NCBI GenBank assembly: GCA_035293985.1
Contig: DATGLS010000032.1
Coordinates: forward strand, 310,001-374,000
Length of the DNA stretch: 64,000 nucleotides
Direction of reading: 5' to 3'
Source: JAVDCA01 sp035293985
GTDB lineage: Bacteria; Pseudomonadota; Alphaproteobacteria; Rhizobiales; Xanthobacteraceae
Shown in pieces: positions 16,141 to 24,843 of the stretch. The stretch's first letter is position 1. The number at the start of each line of letters is the position of its first letter. The notes beneath the pieces are model-generated. The model searched no databases, had not been told where the DNA came from, and worked only from the letters and a program-made list of their open reading frames with translations. Position numbers and translations under genes: made by a program.

Positions 16141-16211
16141 GCGCATATTCCGGCGAAAACCTGTCCCGGGTTGATCAGCTTGGAGACCGGCTCGCCGACA
16201 AGAATATGCGC
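16141..16211. repeat. Palindromic repeat with 10-bp inverted ends, second element
   Basis: GCGCATATTC (16141-16150) and GAATATGCGC (16202-16211) are perfect inverted ends of a 71-bp element, related in its ends to 12507-12555. It lies in the divergent region upstream of the rhomboid gene and supplies a spurious ATG in that gene's frame. Confidence 0.7.
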
Positions 16212-16243
16212 CAGTATCGACATGGCCCCCACATCAAGAAGAA

Positions 16244-16265
16244 GGGAGGGCCTCGCGGCCCTCCC
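16244..16265. terminator. Perfect 9-bp hairpin
   Basis: GGGAGGGCC, loop TCGC, GGCCCTCCC. It lies in the ~450-bp gap between the divergent rhomboid and PAS_5 genes. No U-run follows on the plus strand. Apart from this hairpin and the palindromic repeat, the gap 16075-16521 shows nothing I can assign. Confidence 0.5.
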
Positions 16266-16521
16266 CTGTCACGCCCGACGCCTCCCCGGGGTGAAAGCTC
16301 AATTCTTGGATCGGCCGCGAGCCTAGGCAGGGCCAACACGCCTGCCAATGCGTGCGTCGCATTAACACTAACCCGCGACGGCGTGGCGGCGCGCACGACG
16401 TCTGCCCATGGCGGCACGCCTCGTGCTGCGGGCCTCGCTGAGACGCAAGCGACGCCGCGCGCTTGTCCCGACCGGGCACAGCAACACGTGGGCGCGCCTC
16501 AGGATGACACACGGGTTTCCC

Positions 16522-17115
16522 ATGAAGACCGCGCCCACTCGCAAGATGTTCGCCTATTGGAACGAACGGCGCGGCAGCCGCCTCGCGCCGGAGCGCGGCG
16601 ACATCGAGCCTGGCGCGATCCGCGAGAGCCTGGGAGACAGCTTCATCATCAGCTACGACCCGACCGACGACCATCCGTTTCGCCTCGCCGGCACGCGCGT
16701 CTGCGCGCTGTTCGGACGCGAGCTCAGGGGCGCGCCGTTCGTGTATTTGTGGGATTCGGCGAGCCGCGGCCGCGTGCGCGAGCTCGCTATGACGGTCGCA
16801 GGCGAGGCCAACCCGGTCGTCGCCGGCGTCGCGGCGCACACCGCCGAGGGATCGGACGCCAACCTCGAGCTGCTGCTGCTGCCTCTCTACCATCGCGGCA
16901 AGATGCGGGTGCGGCTGCTGGGCGTGCTGACGCCGCTCGCTGTTCCGTACTGGCTCGGCGCCGAACGCGTGGCGACGCTGACGCTCGGCGCGACCCGCCA
17001 TCTCGGGGGCGCCATCACGGCCACCGAGGCGCCGCGCTTCGCCAGATCCCTGGACGCGCCCGAGCGGCCAGGGCCATCCCTGACGGTGTACGAAGGCGGC
17101 CTGAACCATGAGTAG
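16522..17115 (+). CDS. PAS_5-domain protein
   Basis: A 197-residue protein matching the PAS_5 family typical of Rhizobiales. It opens with MFAYWNERRGSR, RGDIEPGAIRESLGDSFIIS and FRLAGTRVCALFGRELRGAP, the conserved LAGT and GREL segment. The family is thought to be a single PAS sensor with no fused output domain. An upstream in-frame start at 16408 would add 38 low-complexity residues, so the ATG at 16522 is chosen. A PilZ protein follows within ~160 bp, and the two may work together in cyclic-di-GMP-related control. Confidence 0.8.
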   Translation: MKTAPTRKMFAYWNERRGSRLAPERGDIEPGAIRESLGDSFIISYDPTDDHPFRLAGTRVCALFGRELRGAPFVYLWDSASRGRVRELAMTVAGEANPVVAGVAAHTAEGSDANLELLLLPLYHRGKMRVRLLGVLTPLAVPYWLGAERVATLTLGATRHLGGAITATEAPRFARSLDAPERPGPSLTVYEGGLNHE

Positions 17116-17272
17116 AAAGATCAGTCAAATGCTACCAAGACGGCAGCCTTTGACCCGCGTCCGTCACGAGCTTTCCTAAGAGGCCATTAACTCCCCACGC
17201 TCTAGGTTGGTTCCGAAACGCGCGGCCCAGCGGGCCGAGTTGCGGCAGGCTGGTGCGGGTCGAGGCGCACAA

Positions 17273-17899
17273 ATGGCGCTGATGCAGGCAACGCAGCTGA
17301 GATCGAAGACGATGCCGCTGGCGGAGGAACGCCGGCGCTTCCAGCGCGTGCGCGTCAACCTGCTCGGCCGCTACATGCTGGCGGATCGCCAGGAGTATCC
17401 CTGCCAGGTCGCCAACATGTCACCCGGCGGCATGGCGCTCATCGCCCCGGTGAGCGGCAAGGAGGGCGAGCGGGTCATCGCCTATATCGACCATCTCGGC
17501 CGCCTCGAGGGCAAGATCGCCCGGCTTTATCAGAACGGCTTCGCCATGACGGTGTCGGCGACGCCGCGCAAGCGCGACAAGCTCGCCGCCCAGCTCACAT
17601 GGTTGGCCAACCGGCACATCCTCAATCTGCCGGAAGACCGGCGCCACGGCCGCATCATCCCCCGCAACCCGGTCACGCACTTGGCAATGCCCAACGGCAT
17701 CCACCTCACCTGCCGCATTATCGACCTGTCGCTCTCCGGCGCCGCCGTCGCGACCGATCAGCGGCCGGCGATCGGCATGTTGGTCATGCTCGGCAAGGTC
17801 CAGGGACGCGTGGTGCGCCACCTCGAAGAAGGCTTTGCGGTCGAGTTCACCCGGCTGCAGCATCCGGACTTCCTCGAAGAGAGCGTTTGCGGGTCGTAA
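17273..17899 (+). CDS. Tandem PilZ-domain protein
   Basis: A 208-residue protein with two PilZ-like domains. The first has the cyclic-di-GMP signature RRFQR (21-25) followed by ANMSPGG (Asn48, Ser50, Gly53). The second has RRHGR (123-127) followed by DLSLSG (Asp151, Ser153, Gly156). Both arginine pairs and both D/NxSxxG motifs are intact, so two ligand sites are possible. Output is likely through protein contacts controlling motility or polysaccharide. The frame extends to a TTG at 17207; ATG 17273 has GAGG at a suitable distance. It is downstream of the PAS_5 gene. Confidence 0.88.
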   Translation: MALMQATQLRSKTMPLAEERRRFQRVRVNLLGRYMLADRQEYPCQVANMSPGGMALIAPVSGKEGERVIAYIDHLGRLEGKIARLYQNGFAMTVSATPRKRDKLAAQLTWLANRHILNLPEDRRHGRIIPRNPVTHLAMPNGIHLTCRIIDLSLSGAAVATDQRPAIGMLVMLGKVQGRVVRHLEEGFAVEFTRLQHPDFLEESVCGS

Positions 17900-18234
17900 A
17901 CCGCTTCGCTCAACTTGCGCCTCCCTCGCGCGGGCCCTTTGCGCCCCGCACGGCGTTTTGGGACGGCCGAGCCGCACATCCATACCGGCCCAAAGTGTTA
18001 AACCGTACCCACGTTCCAGCACACGCGCAGGCATTCCGTCGTATTCAGGTGCGTTAAAGAAACAATTTGAATCAAATTTGATTAGTGGGCATTTTAAGAT
18101 TATTTGATCAAAGTATTCGTCGCATTCTCTGAAATTGATCTCCAGCTTGTACTAAAAACTACTTCGTCGGTTTAGGCCGGCTGCAAAGCCTTTGTGGGAA
18201 GAATGGCCCCAATACGGACGACAGGGGGCAACGA
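17900..18234. other. 335-bp intergenic region with an AT-rich tract
   Basis: The first ~150 bp are GC-rich and featureless. From about 18055 to 18170 the base composition drops sharply, with runs such as AACAATTTGAATCAAATTTG and TTTTAAGATTATTTGATC. This is the most AT-rich tract I see in the window. It lies 70-180 bp upstream of the BTLCP gene, so it may be an upstream promoter element or nucleoid-protein target. No coding signal is visible. Confidence 0.55.
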
Positions 18235-18882
18235 ATGCTTTCCAAGGGCAAGGATCGACGACCGGCTTTCCGCCGCAGCGCCGTCATCGGCGGCTGCGCG
18301 GCGCTGATCGCCAGCCTACTTGGCACGTGTCCCGCGCAGGCGACTGACCGCTACGCCTACACGCCCGTGCTCAACGAGACGCGCGCCCCCATCGGCTGGA
18401 TCGATTTCTGCACGCAATATCCGCGCGACTGCGCCGGCGGCGCGAGCGAGGCGCGCGACGTGGTGCTCTCGCCCCGCGCCTGGCGCGATCTCGCCGAGGT
18501 CAACACCTGGGTCAACAACGCGGTCAAGCCGATCACCGACCTCGATCATTGGGGCGTGGTGGAGAAGTGGTCCTATCCGGACGACGGCTACGGCGACTGC
18601 GAGGACTATGTGCTGCTCAAGCGGCGCATGCTGATCGAGGCCGGGTGGCCGCGCGAGGCGCTCCTGATCACGGTCGTGCGCGACCGCAAGGACGAAGGCC
18701 ATGCGGTGCTCACGGTGAAGACCGACAAGGGCGACTTCGTTCTCGATAACCAGGCCGAGAACATCGTGCTCTGGTCCGATACCGGGTACCGCTTCGTGAA
18801 GCGCCAGTCGCAAACCGATCCCAACGTGTGGGTCTCGCTCGGCGAGCCGTATGCGGCGCCGGCGACCTCCTCCACGCACTGA
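18235..18882 (+). CDS. Transglutaminase-like cysteine proteinase (BTLCP)
   Basis: A 215-residue secreted protein with a signal region (about 14-36, ending PAQA) and a BTLCP domain (COG3672). The catalytic triad is visible: Cys122 in YGDCEDYVLLKRRML, His156 in DEGHAVLTV and Asp171 in FVLDNQ. The family is common in alphaproteobacteria and resembles LapG-type periplasmic proteases that cut surface adhesins, although this subgroup is uncharacterised. GGGGG precedes the ATG. A strong hairpin terminator follows at 18951. The next gene, convergent, is an autotransporter, a conceivable but unproven substrate. Confidence 0.88.
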   Translation: MLSKGKDRRPAFRRSAVIGGCAALIASLLGTCPAQATDRYAYTPVLNETRAPIGWIDFCTQYPRDCAGGASEARDVVLSPRAWRDLAEVNTWVNNAVKPITDLDHWGVVEKWSYPDDGYGDCEDYVLLKRRMLIEAGWPREALLITVVRDRKDEGHAVLTVKTDKGDFVLDNQAENIVLWSDTGYRFVKRQSQTDPNVWVSLGEPYAAPATSSTH

Positions 18883-18950
18883 ACCGAACAAGGAGCTCCG
18901 CGTCCCCGGTCACGTCCCCACCCCTCCCCGTCCCCAGACCGGGTTCGCGC

Positions 18951-18990
18951 GCGGCCAGGCCTCCCCCAAGGCCTGGCCGCAACTCTTTTA
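18951..18990 (+). terminator. Strong intrinsic terminator
   Basis: A perfect 12-bp stem GCGGCCAGGCCT / AGGCCTGGCCGC with loop CCCCCA is followed by AACTCTTTTA. It sits 70 bp after the BTLCP gene and faces the convergent autotransporter gene. Confidence 0.8.
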
Positions 18991-19097
18991 GCCCAGCAAT
19001 CGCTACCGTGCGCCACCGCGACCACCATGACAGGCCAAGCGCCGAAGGCGCCGCGGTTTTCGTAGCGCGGCCGGGATCAAGCGAACCACCACATCGC

Positions 19098-21275
19098 TCA
19101 AAACGCGACGCGCACGCCGCCTTTGGCGCTCCACACGGTGCTCTGGTCCGAGAAGCCGATCGCTTCGCCGGCGCCGAACAGCGAAACGCCCTCGCGCGTG
19201 CGCCACTCGAATCCGGCGCCGCCGACCACAGCCGCGACGTCGTTCTTGCCGGGCGTGACGAACGGCAGGTTGGCGCCGAGCAGCACCGCATCCACGGTCG
19301 TGTCGCCCGCGCGCTCGAGGCCGATCGCGCCGAGGTGCACGCTGGTGAGCAGCAGGTCCGGACCGACCGGCTGAGCGCGCGTGAGCTTGAGCTCGCCGCG
19401 CTCCTCGAGGTCTTGAATCGTGCGGCTCGACACCGTCAGCGGCGCCGTCGTGCCGTTCTCCGTGTAGCCGCCGAAGAAGCCCGCCACGTAGCGCAGGCGC
19501 AGCGACGGCGTCAGCGTGTACTGCGCCCACAGCGGAATGTTGATGCCGTACTTGAGCTCGGGGCTGATGTAGGAGCTCGAATAGCTCGCGGTCGCGATCT
19601 CGATGCCACTGGGCAGCATGTTGTTGTTGACGGTGCGCGCGGTCGCGTTGCTCGAGCCGCCGCCGTGCAGCGCAAAGTCGAGGAACGAGGCGCGGCCGAA
19701 CGACACGAAACCCCAGCGTCCATAGAGGCCGCCGAAAGCGGTGTTGGTGCTGGTGCTGCCCTGATTGACGTCGAGCGACATCCGGCTTTCGCCGCCACCC
19801 GCGAATAGGCCGAGCCGCAGATTCGGCCGCGCCAGGATGTCGAAGCCGACCGCGCCCCCGAAGAAGCTGGTGTTGGCGCCGAGCAGGAAGCCGTCCGGGT
19901 CCTGTCGGCGCTCGCCGCCGAACCCGCGCGCCCAGATGGCGCGGCCGTCGCTCGTCACCATGGTCGGCGCCTTGAACACCATCGCGTGGTCATCGCCGTA
20001 GGCGAGCGCTGGAATCGGCGCGAACGTCTGCTCGACCCGCGCCGCGAAGCTGCCGGGCGCCCTCGGCGCAAAGGCCGACGAGATCGGCCCGCTCGGCCCG
20101 ACGCTGCCGCCGATCCCGTCGAGGATGCCGGAGATGCCGCGGGTGAAGTCCATCAGGTTCTTGTCGGCGAGCCCGAACGGGGTTGGGTCGATCGCGGCGG
20201 CGCGGTTGCCGGAGACGACGAACGGGTCGGGACCGTTCACGCTCGCGCCCGCGAGCGTGTTGAAGGTGAGGTTGTGATTGCCGGACAGGAAATTGATCGT
20301 GTCGTTCGCGCCGATCAGGTTGATTGCACCGATGATGTTGGAGCCGGCGAGCAGGTTGAGCGTGTCCGGGCCGCCGCCGAACTGGATCGCGGTGCCGCCG
20401 ACGCCTCTGATGGTGCCGGAATTGATGACGAGCTCGCTGCCACCATTGACCAGGACCGCGCCGGTGCTTCCCGAGTTGATCACGACGGCGCTGCCGCCGC
20501 CGCCCGCGATCACGTTGAGGGTTCCGGTATTGCTGCCCGAGTTGATGACTGCGGCAGTGCCGGCGGCCGTCGTCTGCGCAATGATGCCGTTGACGCCGCT
20601 GATGTTCGTGCTCGAGTTGATGACGGTTGCATTGCCGCCGCCGTTTGCCAGCGCACCCATCCCGTTGGTGCCGGCGACGTTGGTGCCCGTGTTGATGGCG
20701 ATGGCATTTCCGCCGCCGGTCGTCGACGCAAACAGGCCGTTGAAGCCGCCGACGTTCATGCCGGAGTTGGTGACCGTGGCGTTGCCGCCCGCAAGTGTCT
20801 GCGCAATGGTACCGTTGTTGCCGCCGAAGTTGCTGCCCGAGTTCGCGGCGGCGGCATTGCCGCCGGCATTCGTGAACGCAACGAGGCCGTTGCCGGTGCC
20901 GCTGTTGCTGCCCGAATTGGTCGCGGTCGCATTGCCGCCGGCATTCGTGCCAGCAAGGAGGCCGTTGGCGCCGCCGGTATTGTTGCCCGAATTGGTCGCG
21001 GTGGCATTTCCGCCGCCCGTCGTCACGGAGCCGAATCCGGCGGCGGTGCCGGTGTTGGTCGTCGTTGCGTTCTGGTTCGCCCCGGCTGCGGCGTTGAAGG
21101 ATGCGCCGGCCGTACCCGCATTGATACAGGTGATGTCGGTCGGCGTCGTGCTGCAGGCAAACTGGGCTGCGCCGGGCGTGGCCGCGAGCAGCACGAGCAA
21201 GATGGCCACGCTCAAAACCGCGAGACCTTGTACGCGGCGCGCGGGAACCACCGCACTCCAATTCAATCCTGTCAT
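19098..21275 (-). CDS. Autotransporter beta-barrel protein with 25-residue repeats
   Basis: A 725-residue protein with a long signal peptide (about 1-37, cleaved near TPGAAQ), a Gly/Asn/Thr-rich passenger and a C-terminal autotransporter barrel (about 430-725) ending in the terminal Phe of GVRVAF. The passenger has about seven 25-residue repeats (75-249) with consensus GNATATNSGSN and NG; a beta-helix is likely. A further beta-rich stretch (IQFGGGPDTLNLLAG) precedes the linker. It should be surface exposed or released; adhesion is a reasonable guess. GGGAGGGCGGG precedes ATG 21275. The frame extends far upstream, but that part has no signal peptide and no coding character. Confidence 0.85.
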   Translation of the reverse strand: MTGLNWSAVVPARRVQGLAVLSVAILLVLLAATPGAAQFACSTTPTDITCINAGTAGASFNAAAGANQNATTTNTGTAAGFGSVTTGGGNATATNSGNNTGGANGLLAGTNAGGNATATNSGSNSGTGNGLVAFTNAGGNAAAANSGSNFGGNNGTIAQTLAGGNATVTNSGMNVGGFNGLFASTTGGGNAIAINTGTNVAGTNGMGALANGGGNATVINSSTNISGVNGIIAQTTAAGTAAVINSGSNTGTLNVIAGGGGSAVVINSGSTGAVLVNGGSELVINSGTIRGVGGTAIQFGGGPDTLNLLAGSNIIGAINLIGANDTINFLSGNHNLTFNTLAGASVNGPDPFVVSGNRAAAIDPTPFGLADKNLMDFTRGISGILDGIGGSVGPSGPISSAFAPRAPGSFAARVEQTFAPIPALAYGDDHAMVFKAPTMVTSDGRAIWARGFGGERRQDPDGFLLGANTSFFGGAVGFDILARPNLRLGLFAGGGESRMSLDVNQGSTSTNTAFGGLYGRWGFVSFGRASFLDFALHGGGSSNATARTVNNNMLPSGIEIATASYSSSYISPELKYGINIPLWAQYTLTPSLRLRYVAGFFGGYTENGTTAPLTVSSRTIQDLEERGELKLTRAQPVGPDLLLTSVHLGAIGLERAGDTTVDAVLLGANLPFVTPGKNDVAAVVGGAGFEWRTREGVSLFGAGEAIGFSDQSTVWSAKGGVRVAF
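20529..21053 (-). repeat. Seven 75-bp coding repeats in the autotransporter passenger
   Basis: Codons 75-249 form seven in-register 25-residue units, for example ending GGNATATNSGSN, GGNAAAANSGSN, GGNATVTNSGMN and GGNAIAINTGTN. Units are degenerate at protein level but exactly constant in length. They encode the beta-helix of the passenger domain. Confidence 0.85.
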
Positions 21276-21676
21276 GTCCCGCCCTCCCAGCCTCGTCCCA
21301 AGTTGCGCGCACCGAATGGCGAGGCGGCCGCTGCTCCCGGCGAGACTCAACGGGAGGCACGCTCGCAATCGACGATGCCCGGTTCGTGCGCAGCTTACTG
21401 GGATGGCGGTAGGACGGCTTGGGCTTATGGGAACTCGATACGGACTCAACGGAACTTCCGCTGCAATCTCGGCTTCTATGGCAAATCTGTCACACGCCCT
21501 GACTCGGGCATCGCTCAAGACGGGACGGACGAACGGCGTCGTTCTTGAAAAGCGGAATGGGCGGAGCGCACAATGAACGCATGCCCACCGGCCCCCCGAC
21601 ATGTCGCCGCGCCCGCACGACCAGCGGCGAACGCGCGCTCGTCGTCCGCTAGAATTAGCGACCGGTGCCCGAGCCG
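21276..21676. other. 401-bp intergenic region
   Basis: This lies between the autotransporter start and the aldolase end, both leftward genes. It should contain the autotransporter promoter. I see no RNA gene, strong hairpin or conserved reading frame; open frames here lack motifs and start signals. Confidence 0.4.
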
Positions 21677-22459
21677 CTAGTCCAGCACCTCGCTCTCGCG
21701 CTTGAGCTCGCGGCGCGCGAAATAGTGGAACGTCGCCGCCACCGCGCGCGGCTTGAGGCGGTAGTCGTGCGCCTCGCGCGCGATCTCCGGCTCGATCGGC
21801 TTGATGTTGCCGATCGACTCCGCGAGAATCTGCATGCGCGCGGTGCGCTCGATGAAGACCGCGAGCACCGCCGCCTCCTCGATCGAAGAGGTCGCGACCA
21901 GCTGGCCGTGATGGGCGAGCAGGATCGCGCGCTTGTCGCCGAGCGCCTCGTGGATGATGCGGCCCTCCTCGTCGCCGATCGGCGGGCCCGGCCATTTGGC
22001 GAGGAACGCGCAGTCGTCATAGAACATCGACGTGTCCATATGCGCGGCGACGAGCGGCTTGCCGACCAGCGAGAGCGCCGAGCAATAGGGCGGATGGGTG
22101 TGCACGATCGCGTGCACGTTCGGACGATGACGGTAGATCCACAGGTGGAAGCGGTTCGACGGATTGACCATGCCGTCGCCTTCGAGCAGCTCGAGGTCGT
22201 CGTTCACCAGCACGATGTTGCTGGCGCGCGCCTCGTCGAAGCCGAGGCCGAAGCTCAGCATCCAGTAGGTGCCCGGCTTCTCGCCGCGCGCCGTGATCTG
22301 GCCGGCGAGCGCCGACTCGTGGCCCTCGGAGGCGAGAATCCGGCAGCTCAGCGCCATCTTTTGGCGCAGCGACCAGGTCGGCACCGCGAGATGCTTCTCC
22401 ATCTGTTGGGTAGTGCGCGTGTGGTACTCGGCCTTGTCGCGGATGATGACGTCGCTCAT
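21677..22459 (-). CDS. Class II aldolase/adducin family protein
   Basis: A 260-residue protein of the zinc-dependent class II aldolase/adducin fold. The metal-binding HTHPPY (in VHAIVHTHPPYCSAL) and the later LLAHHGQLVA are visible, with GDGMVNPSNRFHLWIYR before them. Members cleave or decarboxylate sugar phosphates or hydroxy-acids; the substrate here is unknown. GGAGAGGA precedes ATG 22459. It lies 11 bp downstream of a Bug binding protein gene in the same direction, so the two are probably one operon linking uptake of a carboxylate-like compound to its breakdown. Confidence 0.87.
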   Translation of the reverse strand: MSDVIIRDKAEYHTRTTQQMEKHLAVPTWSLRQKMALSCRILASEGHESALAGQITARGEKPGTYWMLSFGLGFDEARASNIVLVNDDLELLEGDGMVNPSNRFHLWIYRHRPNVHAIVHTHPPYCSALSLVGKPLVAAHMDTSMFYDDCAFLAKWPGPPIGDEEGRIIHEALGDKRAILLAHHGQLVATSSIEEAAVLAVFIERTARMQILAESIGNIKPIEPEIAREAHDYRLKPRAVAATFHYFARRELKRESEVLD

Positions 22460-22470
22460 GTCCTCTCCTG

Positions 22471-23445
22471 TCACTGCGGCTCGACGCCCGCCTTGCGGGC
22501 GAGCGCCGCCCATTGCGGAATTTCCTTGGCCACGTAAGCCGCGAGCTCGGCCGAGCTGCTGCCGACTACGTCGGCCCCTTGTGCGCGCAGCTTATCGCGA
22601 ACGTCCGGCAATGCCAAAGCCGCGACCGTCGCGTCGTGCAGGCGCGTCAGGATCGCGTCGGGCGTGCCGGCCGGCGCGAACAGCGCATAAATGTTGTCGG
22701 CGATCAGCGTCGGAAAGCCGCTTTCCGCGGCGGTCGGCACGTCGGGCATCACGCTGCTGCGATGCGCGCTGGTGATCGCGAGCGCGCGCACCGTCCCGGC
22801 GCGCACGTGCGGGCCGAGCGATAGCATCGTCTCGAACGCGAGCGGGATCTCGCCCGCGAGCAGTGCCGTAACGGTCGGGGCGCCGCCACGGTAGGGAATG
22901 TGCTGCAGCTTGAGCCCCGCCAGCTGGTTGAACAGCTCACCGGTGAGATGAAAAACCGTGCCGACCCCCGCCGAGCCGAACGTAGCGACCTGCTCCGGGT
23001 GCGCCTTCGCGACCTCCACCAGCTCGCGGATCGAATGGGCGGGGACGCGCGGGTTGACCGCCATGAGGATCGCGGCGTTGGCGACCGTGGTGATCGGGGC
23101 GAAACCCTTGACCGTGTCGTACGGCAGATGGGCGTGAATGCTCGGATTGATGACGTGGCTGGTCGGCACCAGCACCAGCGTATAGCCGTCCGGCGCCGCC
23201 TTGGCGGCGAGCTCGGTGCCGACCACGCCGCCTGCGCCGCCCCGGTTGTCGATCACGAACGGCTGGCCGAGGCTCGCCTGCAGCTTCTCGCCGAGGATGC
23301 GGGCGACGATGTCGGTGCCGCCGCCGGGCGGATACGGAACGATGAGCCGGATCGGCCGGGTCGGATAGGCGTCGGCGGCGCGGCCGGCTTTCGGCAACAT
23401 CGTCGCGGCGCCGCCGAGCAGATAGATGAATTGACGCCGTCTCAT
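22471..23445 (-). CDS. Bug-family periplasmic binding protein
   Basis: A 324-residue Bug protein. The signal MRRRQFIYLLGGAATMLP has a Tat-like RRRQF start, followed by DAYPTRPIRLIVPYPPGGGT, the family hallmark at the mature N-terminus. Others are IDNRGGAGGVVGTELAAKA, PDGYTLVLVPTSH and the PIPYRGGAPT-like HIPYRGGAPTVTALLAGEI. GGAAGG precedes ATG 23445. It is transcribed with the class II aldolase gene downstream. No membrane partner genes are near. The frame is open upstream to 23538, where it enters a decayed permease remnant. Confidence 0.88.
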   Translation of the reverse strand: MRRRQFIYLLGGAATMLPKAGRAADAYPTRPIRLIVPYPPGGGTDIVARILGEKLQASLGQPFVIDNRGGAGGVVGTELAAKAAPDGYTLVLVPTSHVINPSIHAHLPYDTVKGFAPITTVANAAILMAVNPRVPAHSIRELVEVAKAHPEQVATFGSAGVGTVFHLTGELFNQLAGLKLQHIPYRGGAPTVTALLAGEIPLAFETMLSLGPHVRAGTVRALAITSAHRSSVMPDVPTAAESGFPTLIADNIYALFAPAGTPDAILTRLHDATVAALALPDVRDKLRAQGADVVGSSSAELAAYVAKEIPQWAALARKAGVEPQ

Positions 23446-23498
23446 CGAGTTCCTTCCGAGCATCATCGCGTCGCACCGGCGCGTGGCGGGCGACGGTC

Positions 23499-23600
23499 TC
23501 ACGCCCTGATTGCGGCCGCGGTGAGGTCCGCAACACAATAGTCCATCAGGAAGATGCAGATGATCAACTGCGGCACGGCGTCCGACGCCGCCGCGCTGCG
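23499..23600 (-). pseudogene. Highly decayed copy of a sugar permease 3' end
   Basis: Read leftward, this encodes PQLIICIFLMDYCVADLTAA, which matches PPLIIYVFLMDYYIAGLTAG at the C-terminus of the permease at 26096-27007. DNA similarity extends over about 100 bp and includes the stop-proximal end. It is shorter and more diverged than the second copy at 24436-24742. It is not expressed as a protein by any visible start. Confidence 0.7.
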
Positions 23601-23605
23601 CCCCC

Positions 23606-24340
23606 TCAGCAGAGATCCATGCCGTGACGTTTGAGCACCGGAGCAGCCTCCGGTGCAGTCAGGAACTTGATCAGCGTGCGCGCAGCGTCCGGCGCGCGCG
23701 CCGCGGCGTGAAGGCCGGCGGAGAAAACCGTGATCGATTGAATCGCGGCGGGAAGCGGCCCGAGGTAGTCGATGCCCTCGACGGACAGGAGCTCGCTGAT
23801 TTGGGTGAAGCCGATCTCGCCCTCGCGGCGCGCGAGCGCGCCGCCGACGCCGGCGCCGGGAGCGAGCCGGATGATCTTCGGTTTGATTGCCTCGTCGATG
23901 CCGAGCTTCGGGAACAAGGCGAGCAGGTAGAAGCTGCTCGGGCCGGAGGACAGCACGATCGATGTCGCGGCCAGGAGGCTCACCTTGAGCGCCTCGACCG
24001 ACGAGACGTCGGGGTGCCGCGCACCCGTCGGAACGGCAATGCCGACGCCCGATCGTACGAGATTAACGCGGCTGACGAGCCTGCCCTCCTTGATCAACTC
24101 GTCGATCCGGGCGTCCGGAACGATGACGGCATCTGCCACGTCGCCATCGCGGACCCGTTTGACGACATCGAGCGTGCCGCCCCAATCGACCGCGACCCGG
24201 TGTCCCGTCGCCTTCTCGAACGTGGGCAGGAGCTCCTCATAGGGCTCGCGCACGGCGTTCGACGCGATCAGCTTGATCTCGACGCCCCGCGGCACCGCGG
24301 CGGCGAACGCGGCCGCGAGGCTGACGAGAACGACATTCAT
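23606..24340 (-). CDS. ModA-like extracellular binding protein
   Basis: A 244-residue type II periplasmic binding protein of the SBP_bac_11 (molybdate-like) superfamily. It has a short signal (about 1-18), LPTFEKATGHRVAVDWGGTL, GDVADAVIVPDARIDELIKE and EGEIGFTQISELLSVEGIDY. It is clearly related to 38363-39187 (shared GITQIS-like FTQIS/MTQIS, LGPLP/VGPFP). No ModB or ModC partner exists nearby, and such orphan ModA-like proteins may bind other small anions or organics. CGAGG precedes ATG 24340. It is flanked on both sides by remnants of a sugar permease 3' end. Confidence 0.8.
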   Translation of the reverse strand: MNVVLVSLAAAFAAAVPRGVEIKLIASNAVREPYEELLPTFEKATGHRVAVDWGGTLDVVKRVRDGDVADAVIVPDARIDELIKEGRLVSRVNLVRSGVGIAVPTGARHPDVSSVEALKVSLLAATSIVLSSGPSSFYLLALFPKLGIDEAIKPKIIRLAPGAGVGGALARREGEIGFTQISELLSVEGIDYLGPLPAAIQSITVFSAGLHAAARAPDAARTLIKFLTAPEAAPVLKRHGMDLC

Positions 24341-24435
24341 GCAATGGCCTCGCGCGGATCAGGCAACGATACGATGTCGGCGAGCGTATCATGCGCATCT
24401 TCCAACACAAGCATTAGGCGCTGCACACTTGCGCG

Positions 24436-24742
24436 TCAGCCCTTCGTCGCGCCCGCCGTGAGGCCCGCGATGTAGTAGTCCATCAGAAAGACGTAGATGA
24501 TCAGCGGCGGCGCGGCGCCGAGCAGCGCCCCCGCCATGATCTGCCCCCAGCTCAACACGTCGCTCTTGACCAGCGTCGTCGCCACGCCGACCGACAGCAC
24601 GAGTTGCTCGGCCGAGGTCGTGACGGCGAGCGGGTAGAGGAACTGCGCCCACGCCACCGTGAAGGCGAAGATGTGGCGGCGATAGCCCGGGCCCAGCGAC
24701 GGCCTCGCCCAGCTTCGGGATCGACTCGAAGTACCCGATCAT
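24436..24742 (-). pseudogene. Truncated sugar ABC permease (3' end copy)
   Basis: The last 73 codons read MAWAQFLYPLAVTTSAEQLV to DYYIAGLTAGATKG and are nearly identical to the C-terminus of the intact permease at 26096-27007. Upstream, MIGYFESIPKLGEA matches MIGYFASIPKELDEA, but about 57 bp containing the EAA loop are missing and the frame shifts. Everything upstream of MIGYF is absent. This is a partial duplicate, not a functional permease. Confidence 0.85.
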
Positions 24743-24843
24743 GACCGCAACTTTTCTGGTGGCAGCGCCATCCGCCGCGCCGACATCTTGATGGACAGTT
24801 CGTCGCCGCACCAGCGAGCGCATGGTGCCGAAGACGCGACGGC

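Noticed and set aside
20529..21053. CRISPR-like array
   Set aside because: The 75-bp units are in-frame coding repeats with diverged sequence and no spacers.
21276..21995. N-terminal extension of the autotransporter frame
   Set aside because: The signal peptide and a strong ribosome site are at 21275. The extension is antisense to the aldolase gene and lacks motifs.
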